A stretch of 39,730 nucleotides of DNA from CAZNHL01 sp964572965. GTDB taxonomy: Bacteria > Bacteroidota > Bacteroidia > Cytophagales > UBA9547. The stretch's first letter is position 1; every line of letters starts with the position of its first letter. Shown piece after piece: positions 24,430 to 31,467 of the stretch. The translations under genes were made by a program, and so were the position numbers. The stretch is from assembly GCA_964572965.1 (NCBI GenBank), contig CAZNHL010000041.1:1-39730 (forward strand), read 5' to 3'. The notes below the pieces were generated by a model. That model was not told the origin of the DNA and did no database searches. It worked only from the letters and a program-made list of their open reading frames with translations.

Positions 24430-26111
24430 AAGTATATGTAAGGGGTAGGCTGGAGGTCCCTTTGCAGCTTAAAACTAAAACACATTTTCTGGCCTCAACT
24501 TCTCATAAAGAACTGATATATGGCCTTTTCTTCGGCGCTTTACTTATAATGGCCGCATTCAATTTTTTCATTTTCATTTCTTTGAGAGACGGCAGTTACC
24601 TGTTTTATGTAGCCAATATTCTGAGTTCTATAGTCATAGTTGGTAGCCTGAGCGGTCATGGTTTTCAATATTTGTGGCCAAATGCTCCGATATTTGGCAA
24701 TCGTTTACTCATTATCGCTTTATTTACATGGAATACATCGGCCATCTTCTTTGCCAAAACCTTCTTATCTACCGGAAAACTTTCTCCTGAGCTTAAAAAA
24801 GTACTGAAGATATATAGTTGGGTAGTACTTTCTCTGGCAATTTTACTTTTCCTGCCAGACTATTTTATTACTGTGCAGGTATTGATGTTTTCTATTGTAG
24901 TAACCTGTTTGATTGTTATTGTAGCGGGTATTTATTCCTGGATGAACGGGAATCATCCGGCACAGTATTTTACCATTGCCTGGGGAATTTACCTGCTTGG
25001 GAACTCTACAAGGGTTCTTTCTAATATTGGATGGATTCCAACCAATTTCTATACTGTGCATGGTTTTAAATTAGGTGCTGCTTTTGAATTAGTGCTGCTT
25101 ACATTGGCCTTGGGTGACCGCTATGCACGTATTCGAAGGGAAAAAGAACAGACACAGTACCGTTTACTTAAACTCCAAAAAGAAACTAATGAAGACCTTG
25201 AAAGAAAGGTGGAAGAAAGAACCGAAGAAGTTGAAGAGAAGACAAGGGCACTGGAAGAATTTAACAGAGAAATTACAGATTCAATCAGATATGCCCAGAA
25301 AATTCAGGAGGCAATCCTGCCTGACCAGGATAAAATCAAATCTTACCTTGAAGATTCTTTTATTTATTATAAACCTAAAGATATTGTATCAGGAGATTTT
25401 TATTGGTTTGCGTTTGAGGACAATAAAATCTTCTTTGCTGTAGCTGATTGTACAGGCCACGGTGTGCCGGGAGCATTGATGAGCATGTTGGGAAACCAGT
25501 TACTAAATCAGATAGTGAGGATTCATAAAATCCATGAACCGGCAGATATTCTGCTACACCTGCACTTCTCAATCAACAGAACGCTGCGTCAGGGTGGTAA
25601 AGCTTCAGCACAGGACGGAATGGACATCTCGTTGATCATGATTGACAGAGATAAGGGTGTGATGGAGTTTGCAGGAGCTAATAATCCACTGGTTTATTTC
25701 TCTAAAGGGAATTTGCAGATTATTAAAGGTGACCGTCGCGGAGTTGGAGAAACAATACATGAAGAAGTGAGCTTTACCAATCATAGGATACAGTTAAATG
25801 AAGACCTCGTATGCTATATGTTTACAGATGGTGTTCAGGATCAGTTTGGAGGACCTGATGGCAAGAAGTTTTTACAGCGGAGGATTAAAGAATTCCTGGA
25901 ATCTGTTCAGGATAAGCCAATGGCTTTGCAACAGGAGCTGGTCGATAAAGCAATAAGAAACTGGAAGGGAAGTTTACCTCAGGTAGATGATATGCTAATT
26001 GCAGGTTTTAAAGTTCCGCTAGTTACTAAAAACAATAATGTCAGCAGGGTCGAAGCTAAAGAAGACGCCGGAATTGGTGAGGATTTGATGAGGTTTACAA
26101 ACAGCCTCTAG
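24426..26111 (+). CDS. 3' half: 7TM-DISM helices, coiled coil and SpoIIE phosphatase
   Basis: 561 codons with no proper start; the TTG at 24426 is a Leu codon inside the broken gene. It completes the sensor strand, then has seven membrane helices (about 30-230, the 7TMR-DISM_7TM domain), a charged coiled coil (about 235-290, NEDLERKVEERTEEVEEK) and a PP2C-like SpoIIE phosphatase (about 300-530). Metal-site motifs are SGDFYWF, DCTGHGVPGALMSMLGN and QVDDMLIAGFK. In this family the phosphatase normally acts on an anti-sigma-antagonist-like protein or a similar partner; none is encoded nearby. After AGFKV, where most homologues stop, a tail of about 30 residues overlaps the ABC gene on the other strand by 93 bp. 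Confidence 0.88.
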   Translation: MKVYVRGRLEVPLQLKTKTHFLASTSHKELIYGLFFGALLIMAAFNFFIFISLRDGSYLFYVANILSSIVIVGSLSGHGFQYLWPNAPIFGNRLLIIALFTWNTSAIFFAKTFLSTGKLSPELKKVLKIYSWVVLSLAILLFLPDYFITVQVLMFSIVVTCLIVIVAGIYSWMNGNHPAQYFTIAWGIYLLGNSTRVLSNIGWIPTNFYTVHGFKLGAAFELVLLTLALGDRYARIRREKEQTQYRLLKLQKETNEDLERKVEERTEEVEEKTRALEEFNREITDSIRYAQKIQEAILPDQDKIKSYLEDSFIYYKPKDIVSGDFYWFAFEDNKIFFAVADCTGHGVPGALMSMLGNQLLNQIVRIHKIHEPADILLHLHFSINRTLRQGGKASAQDGMDISLIMIDRDKGVMEFAGANNPLVYFSKGNLQIIKGDRRGVGETIHEEVSFTNHRIQLNEDLVCYMFTDGVQDQFGGPDGKKFLQRRIKEFLESVQDKPMALQQELVDKAIRNWKGSLPQVDDMLIAGFKVPLVTKNNNVSRVEAKEDAGIGEDLMRFTNSL

Positions 26112-27002
26112 CAAAAAATCCCCGGCAGTTTTTAATTTGATCAAACAGTAAGAGCCATAAAATTGTTTGTCCACCAGCGTGGCTTTAAAAGCAGAAGGCT
26201 CTGTTGTCAATGAGATGTTCTCCGGGCGTATTCCGCACAATTTATTCTTAAAATTATCAGGTAACAAATTGTCAGGAATGATGCTTAATCTTCCGGTAAG
26301 TTCACCGGCATATTTATTAACAGGTTTCCTGTAAATTTCTTCAGGTTTACCTGCTTGCAAAATCTTACCCTCACGCATAATTACCAGCTTGTCGGCAAGT
26401 AAGTAAGCATCTTCCACATCGTGGCTGACAAGAATAAGAGAAGTTCCTAAAGCCCCGAGAATCTCTCTTAGCTCATTTCGTAAATCATCTTTAAGCATCG
26501 TGTCAAGATTGCTCAAAGGTTCATCCATAAGAAGCAGGCGAGGTTTTGTTGAAAGCGCTCTGGCAAAAGCAACACGTTGTTGCTGACCTCCCGAAAGCTG
26601 ATAAGGTAATTTATGGAGGTGTTCCTGAAGTTTGAACATATTCAGCAACTCTTCTGCCATTGCTTCACGATAGTCTTTAGTTTGATCTTTAAGAGGGTAA
26701 AGCAGGTTCTCCCAGATACTCACTTTGGGCATCAGGCGGTAATCCTGATAAACAAGTGACATCGCCGGATGTCCGGGTAACAGATTTTCCAAAGGCCCTG
26801 TTACTTTTTCTCCGTCAAATACAATACTGCCACTACTGCTGTCCAGTAAACCATAGCAAAGTTTTAGAAGAGTGCTTTTGCCACAACCACTTTCTCCCAG
26901 AATAACCACACGCTCACCTTCTTTAAGGTCAAAAGACAAAGAAGAAATAATATTGTGATCCGTTTGAGGGAATCTGAAAGTAAGGTCGCGGATTTGTAAC
27001 AA
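26019..27002 (-). CDS. ABC transporter ATP-binding protein with TOBE domain
   Basis: 327 residues from a TTG start; no in-frame ATG lies nearby and the N-terminus LQIRDLTFRFP is the normal beginning. Walker A is GESGCGKST (36-44), the signature LSGGQQQR (136-143), Walker B LLLMDEP (156-162) and the H-loop His194 (SHD). A C-terminal TOBE-like regulatory/substrate-sensing domain begins GIRPENISL and ends DPADIIVF. This plan fits importer ATPases of the CysA/PotA/FbpC/MsmK type, which need two permease subunits and a binding protein. None of these is within the window, so it is an orphan ATPase and its substrate is unknown. Its 3' end overlaps the convergent phosphatase gene by 93 bp. Confidence 0.9.
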   Translation of the reverse strand: MLQIRDLTFRFPQTDHNIISSLSFDLKEGERVVILGESGCGKSTLLKLCYGLLDSSSGSIVFDGEKVTGPLENLLPGHPAMSLVYQDYRLMPKVSIWENLLYPLKDQTKDYREAMAEELLNMFKLQEHLHKLPYQLSGGQQQRVAFARALSTKPRLLLMDEPLSNLDTMLKDDLRNELREILGALGTSLILVSHDVEDAYLLADKLVIMREGKILQAGKPEEIYRKPVNKYAGELTGRLSIIPDNLLPDNFKNKLCGIRPENISLTTEPSAFKATLVDKQFYGSYCLIKLKTAGDFLLEAVCKPHQILTNSGVFFSFDPADIIVFSN

Positions 27003-27099
27003 AGTGTTCGTGTCAGTGAAAACAACATAAATACAGGAGACTTCTGAAAACAGAAATCAACTTTGTGCAATTTACATCAAAATTTAAATTGACTACCTG

Positions 27100-27128
27100 T
27101 TTGTTTGAACCTTCTTTTACTAAACCTG
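27100..27128 (+). promoter_or_regulatory. Weak promoter candidate for the beta-helix lipoprotein
   Basis: TTTG (27100-27103), 17 bases and TAAACCTG (27121-27128) loosely follow TTTG / TAnnTTTG with two mismatches and a short spacer. Confidence 0.25.
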
Positions 27129-27225
27129 TAGGGTTTTACTAAGCTGATAGTCATAAAATTTAACGTTATATGGATACGTTATCTATACAAATCCCTAATT
27201 TTATAAGATTGACGGATTTTGGTAC

Positions 27226-28602
27226 ATGAAAAAAGCATTTAAATTAATTCTTACAGCGTTCATCTTATTGGGTGTCTGGTTTTGTAAACCAAAGAATGAA
27301 ATCTTTACGGATGATCCTTCTGTGAAATTGTCTTTTTCTACCGACACCGTTTTTTTTGATACAGTTTTTACATCTTCAGGCGCTATAATAGCTCAGAATG
27401 TTACAAAACGTGTACGTGTATTCAATACCTCCGATAAGGCAGTCAATATTGCAGAAATAAGACTGGGAGGACAAAACCAGTCAAACTATAACATTTATGT
27501 AAATGGTGTAAATGCCAGGACGTTTAACAATACTGAACTGCTTGGTAAAGACAGTCTCTATATATTGGTACAATTAAAAATAGATGACCGGAATAAGGAT
27601 TTACCATATATAGTTGAAGACACTATCACCTTCAGTACAAATGGTAATTTTCAGAAGGTACGCCTTTTAGCCTGGGGACAGGACGCGATCTATTTCAAAT
27701 CAGATTCAATTTTTGCCAATACAAATTGGGTTGAAGGAAAGCCATATGTAATATTCGACCATCTTAATGTGAAACAGGGCGTTACTCTTAATCTGGCAGC
27801 CGGAACAAAAGTAGTTTTTGGTAATAAAGCAACTATGACTGTAGACGGTAACATTAAAAGCAATGGTGTTTTTGAAAAACCGGTGAATTTTATACAGTAT
27901 AGAAAGGGAGGGCGTTTTGATGAAGTACCTGGCCAGTGGCAGGGGGTTGTTTTTTCAAACCGTAGTGCAAACAACACCTTTGAGTGGACAAATGTGAAAA
28001 ATGCTGTTGTCGGACTTGATTTTCGGGAAAGCGGAGGTCAGAATAGTATTAAAAATTGCCAGATTCTGAATATGTCTGATGTAGCTGTATCGGTTGCTAA
28101 ATCGTCCGTTTTATTGCAGAACAGCTTATTGACCAACGCAGCAAACTATTTGCTTTATGCAGAAGGCGGAGGGACTATTCAGGTTTTCAATAGTACGATA
28201 GTAAATTCTGCCAGTGATTTTTTCCGCAGTTCACCGGCAATTTTAATAGACGATAAAAAGGCAGGAAATAGCTGGAATGTCATATTCAGTAATAATATTA
28301 TTTGGGGTAACCAGAATTCAGAATTGTCAATTGCCCTACCTGAGACGGCCGTTCCTGTTATTGATTATAATTTGATCAAAACCAATAATAGCCAGTTCAA
28401 AAACAATAACAATATTGTGAATATTACCAGTACTAATTCAATATTCACAAACGCGAGTGACCGTGACTTTACTTTAAAAAAGACTTCTCCAGCTGTCAAT
28501 AAAGCTAAAATTATTGTTGGAGTAACAGATCAGCCAGAGTTGAACAATAAGACAAGAGATGCTCAGCCTGATATGGGGGCTTATGAGTTTATTCCTGAAT
28601 AA
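27226..28602 (+). CDS. Lipoprotein with right-handed beta-helix region
   Basis: 458 residues. The signal segment ends VWFCKPK, so Cys near residue 20 is probably lipidated. Residues about 30-150 form an Ig-like front domain (DTVFFDTVFTSSGA, VRVFNTSDKAVNIAEIRLGG) that recurs in Bacteroidota surface lipoproteins. From about 170 onward there are short repeated turns rich in Asn (KNCQILNMSDVAVSVAKSSV, NSTIVNSASDFFRS, IFSNNIIWGN) typical of a right-handed parallel beta-helix. It ends with the QPDMGAYEF tail of choice-of-anchor Q/parallel beta-helix proteins. Such folds often hold polysaccharide-active sites, but no catalytic residue can be pointed out. No neighbour suggests a pathway. Confidence 0.8.
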   Translation: MKKAFKLILTAFILLGVWFCKPKNEIFTDDPSVKLSFSTDTVFFDTVFTSSGAIIAQNVTKRVRVFNTSDKAVNIAEIRLGGQNQSNYNIYVNGVNARTFNNTELLGKDSLYILVQLKIDDRNKDLPYIVEDTITFSTNGNFQKVRLLAWGQDAIYFKSDSIFANTNWVEGKPYVIFDHLNVKQGVTLNLAAGTKVVFGNKATMTVDGNIKSNGVFEKPVNFIQYRKGGRFDEVPGQWQGVVFSNRSANNTFEWTNVKNAVVGLDFRESGGQNSIKNCQILNMSDVAVSVAKSSVLLQNSLLTNAANYLLYAEGGGTIQVFNSTIVNSASDFFRSSPAILIDDKKAGNSWNVIFSNNIIWGNQNSELSIALPETAVPVIDYNLIKTNNSQFKNNNNIVNITSTNSIFTNASDRDFTLKKTSPAVNKAKIIVGVTDQPELNNKTRDAQPDMGAYEFIPE

Positions 28603-28744
28603 TTGCATGTTTTTATATAATATATGAAATCATCAGTATTCCTTTCCTGATTGGAGAGCCGATAGGCTGGCACGATAAATTTTCAAATACAAAAATAATT
28701 AAGGTCCCGCAAAGCAAAACAGGATGGGGTAAAGAATAAAAGTG

Positions 28745-28800
28745 TCAGGTGTTAGTTTTTGGATGGAAGCCCTAAAGTCTAACGTCTGAAATCTAGAATC
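28745..28800. repeat. Inverted 3'-end repeat element beside the small exported protein gene
   Basis: On the plus strand TCAGGTGTTAG (28745-28755) and CTAACGTCTGA (28779-28789) pair as an 11-bp RNA stem with two G-U pairs. The right arm continues with period 7: AGTCTAA, CGTCTGA, AATCTAG, AATCTTA, running into the stop codon at 28801. The same arrangement and closely similar sequence recur at 33569-33619. Confidence 0.65.
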
Positions 28801-29064
28801 TTACTTCCCTAGTCCTTTAAAAGTTTTACCCACATCTTTGGCTGCATCACGTGTGGTATGGCCAATTTCTTTGCCTGCTTTTTTAGCAGCGGGCGCATTC
28901 TTTTTAGTCTCCTTTTGTACCACTTTTCCGGTTTTCTTACCGGCATCCCCAACTTCTTTTCCTGTTTCTTTAGCTGCTGATTTTACCTTTTGTGTCGTTT
29001 GTGCAAAGCCGGCCTGCAGGCATAAACACATCATACTGATAACAAATACAAATCTGATCATCAT
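28801..29064 (-). CDS. Small exported Lys/Ala/Gly-rich protein
   Basis: 87 residues. A signal peptide (FVFVISMMCLCLQAGFAQ) is followed by about 65 residues built from loosely repeated units of Lys, Ala, Gly and Thr (AKETGKEVGDAGKKTGKVV, KKAGKEIGHTTRDAAKDVGK). The period of about 11 with alternating charge resembles LEA-like or amphipathic-helix stress proteins, but no family can be assigned with confidence. The mature part is strongly basic, so it could bind polyanions such as LPS, DNA or polysaccharide. Two ATG codons occur in a row at the start; either could be used. The stop codon is embedded in the repeat element that follows it. Confidence 0.7.
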   Translation of the reverse strand: MMIRFVFVISMMCLCLQAGFAQTTQKVKSAAKETGKEVGDAGKKTGKVVQKETKKNAPAAKKAGKEIGHTTRDAAKDVGKTFKGLGK

Positions 29065-29328
29065 CTTTCCGTAGTTAATTCTTTCGGTAAGTTAATCTTT
29101 CGCAAGCGCTTTTCCATATGAGCCTGAAATTTTATTGCATAGCTTCAAAATAGAAAAATTGGCTAATTTTAGGTTATTGTTACTAGTCTGCCTTAGGATT
29201 ACTCTTATTTTTGGATCTCTGAATAGAGTGTATTAAAAATAAGCTGAGTATTTTCGAAAATTTGTACACCCTTTAATGGTTAACAGAGGCAAACTTTAGA
29301 GGAAAATTGTTTAGAAGTTGATTCATTT

Positions 29329-31413
29329 ATGCAGAAATACATTGTTACACTATTGCTGAGTATTTCCTTGTTCTCCACTCAGGCAGGAAAGCTGGAAAAA
29401 GGTTTTGAGGCTTTAAAAATCTATGATTATTTTAAAGCAAAGACCCTTTTTTACCAATGCAAGAAGAAAGCTCCTGCCGGTGCTAACTTCGGGCTGGCAA
29501 GTATATATGTAAACGACAAAAATCCGTTTTTCAATCTCGATTCTGCCAGATTGTGCATTGAGAAATCTGAAAAAGCTTTCGCCACAACTAAAGATAAATC
29601 AAAGCTCACAGCTATTGGTGTCACGCAAATCACAATTAATAAGTTGTATGGAGACTTATACAATAAAGAATTTGAAGTAGTACAAAAGCAAAAGACAATT
29701 AAAGCCTGCGAACGGTTTTTAAAACTTTATCCAAAAGCACCTCAGAAAAACCAGGCAATTGGTTTGATGGAAGAAATAGCGTTCAGTAATGCAGTCGGAG
29801 AGTTGAATTTAAAAAACCTGGAAGCGTTTATAAAAAAGCATCCAAACGCGGTGCAGGCAGAAAGAGCACAGTTCCTTTATGACTCATTGGTGTTTTCAGG
29901 AGAGACAAGTGACCGCACTATGCGTTCATATCAGGAGTATATTAGAAAAAATCCTCAGGGAAAGTATGTTAACAAAGCCTGGGACGAAATATGGAAGTTG
30001 CTAAAGGCTGATACTAAACCGGATAAATATGAAACGTTTTTAAAAGCGAACCCACAAAGCCCTGTTTCAACTAAAGCCTGGGAGGCTTTGTATGATGAAC
30101 AGATTCACCCGTTAATTCCTGAAAGGCTGGCTCTTTTTGCTAAGCGTTTTCCTGATTCTCCGTTAAAACAAAAAATTGCAGAAGACCTTGCATTGGCAGC
30201 GAAGGAATTGTTTCCGGTAGCGAAAGATGGAAAATGGGGTTACGTAGATACTGCAGGTCTCTGGATAATAGAGCCTCGTTTTGGCTGGTGTGGTACTTTT
30301 GAAAAAGGATTAGCCGAAGTAGAGCAAAACGGAAAAACAGGCTTTATTGACAAAAGTCAGAAGTGGATGATAGAACCAAAACTGGACGATGCAGATGCTT
30401 TTCTTTTGGGTGTAGCCATTGTAAACCAGGGAGATTCAAGTGGCTTGATAGACGAAACCGGACGATTGATATTGCCGCTAATATTTGAAGAAATAGGAGG
30501 TTATTCAGAGGGGCTTGCAGCTTGTAAAAAAGAACAGTGGGGTTATCTGAATGCTAAAGGTGATCTGGTAATTAAGTATTCTTTTGATAGTGCTTCACTT
30601 TTCAGAGGTGGTATAGCAGTTGTAAAACAAAAGAATAAATACTTTGCAATAGATACAAAGGGAAATTCTGTATTGGCAGACAAGTATGATTTTTTATCTG
30701 ATTTTGAAAAAGGGCTGGCTATATTCAGAAAAGGAAATATGTTTGGTTTGATTGATAAAAAAGGAACTATTATAGTTCCTGATAAGTACCCCAGGCTTAT
30801 TCGTATTGATGGAGGTTTTTACCTTTTCACCGAAAATGGAAAATCTGGATTTATTAATCCCGGCGGACACATTATTTCTACAGCACAATTTAGCGCCAAT
30901 GCTAAAGAGCAACGTCTGGCAGGCTTTTTTGAAGGATTGTCATGTATAGAACAGCAGGGTAAATATGGATTTATAGATTCTTCAGGCCGTATTGCAGTGA
31001 AACCAGTATACCAGGATGCCAGACCATTCAGCAAAGGTTTGGCCGCAGTAAAGAAGGATAAGAAATGGGGATACATTGATGGCAAGGGAAAGGTGGTTAT
31101 ACCTTTCAGGTTTGATGAGGCAGATCCGTTTTTTAATGAATTGGCTATTGTAAGACAAAATCACAAGGCTTCCTTAATTGATTATCAGGGGAATATTATA
31201 AGTACGCAGGCATATTATGACTTTCTGATCGGGACTAATTATGTGATTGCCAGAAATGCAATGGGATATAGCCTTTTTGACAAGAAATTTCAACCTGTCG
31301 TAAATGGCGAATTCACTGAAATTGTACCTGAAAAGAATTTCTTCAGATTGAAAAAAGGCAACGAAGAAACAATCCTTTATAAAGGAAAGGTCATTTGGAG
31401 TAGTCAGAAATAA
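29329..31413 (+). CDS. WG-repeat protein with helical N-terminal region
   Basis: 694 residues with a signal peptide (YIVTLLLSISLFSTQAGK). Residues about 20-285 are helical, TPR-like units (FEALKIYDYFKAKTLFYQC; FIKKHPNAVQAERAQFLYDS; YQEYIRKNPQGKYVNKAW; FLKANPQSPVSTKAW), resembling tetratricopeptide-type scaffolds. From about 295 to 650 there are about eight WG repeats, each of the form GKWGYVDTAGLWIIEPRF ... FEKGLAEVEQNGKTGFID. WG repeats form beta-rich domains often present in secreted or periplasmic proteins, with a proposed protein-binding role. Function is unknown. It is convergent with the Gcr-type gene and shares a hairpin terminator with it. Confidence 0.87.
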   Translation: MQKYIVTLLLSISLFSTQAGKLEKGFEALKIYDYFKAKTLFYQCKKKAPAGANFGLASIYVNDKNPFFNLDSARLCIEKSEKAFATTKDKSKLTAIGVTQITINKLYGDLYNKEFEVVQKQKTIKACERFLKLYPKAPQKNQAIGLMEEIAFSNAVGELNLKNLEAFIKKHPNAVQAERAQFLYDSLVFSGETSDRTMRSYQEYIRKNPQGKYVNKAWDEIWKLLKADTKPDKYETFLKANPQSPVSTKAWEALYDEQIHPLIPERLALFAKRFPDSPLKQKIAEDLALAAKELFPVAKDGKWGYVDTAGLWIIEPRFGWCGTFEKGLAEVEQNGKTGFIDKSQKWMIEPKLDDADAFLLGVAIVNQGDSSGLIDETGRLILPLIFEEIGGYSEGLAACKKEQWGYLNAKGDLVIKYSFDSASLFRGGIAVVKQKNKYFAIDTKGNSVLADKYDFLSDFEKGLAIFRKGNMFGLIDKKGTIIVPDKYPRLIRIDGGFYLFTENGKSGFINPGGHIISTAQFSANAKEQRLAGFFEGLSCIEQQGKYGFIDSSGRIAVKPVYQDARPFSKGLAAVKKDKKWGYIDGKGKVVIPFRFDEADPFFNELAIVRQNHKASLIDYQGNIISTQAYYDFLIGTNYVIARNAMGYSLFDKKFQPVVNGEFTEIVPEKNFFRLKKGNEETILYKGKVIWSSQK

Positions 31414-31419
31414 GAGGAT

Positions 31420-31458
31420 AGATTTCGGAGCAGATAAATTTTCTCTGCTCTGAAATCT
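31420..31458. terminator. Bidirectional hairpin between convergent genes, part of the repeat family
   Basis: AGATTTCGGAGCAGA (31420-31434) pairs with TCTGCTCTGAAATCT (31444-31458) over 15 positions with one G-T pair and a nine-base loop. Its right arm, followed by CTTACAATCTTTTAATCTTG, resembles the complement of the repeat near 28785-28802. It is placed as a shared terminator, though neither side has a long T tract. Confidence 0.75.
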
Positions 31459-31467
31459 TACAATCTT

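Noticed and set aside
24426..26111. Independent phosphatase gene starting with TTG at 24426
   Set aside because: It would begin in the middle of a sensor-domain beta strand and lack the signal peptide; the upstream frame supplies exactly the missing part.
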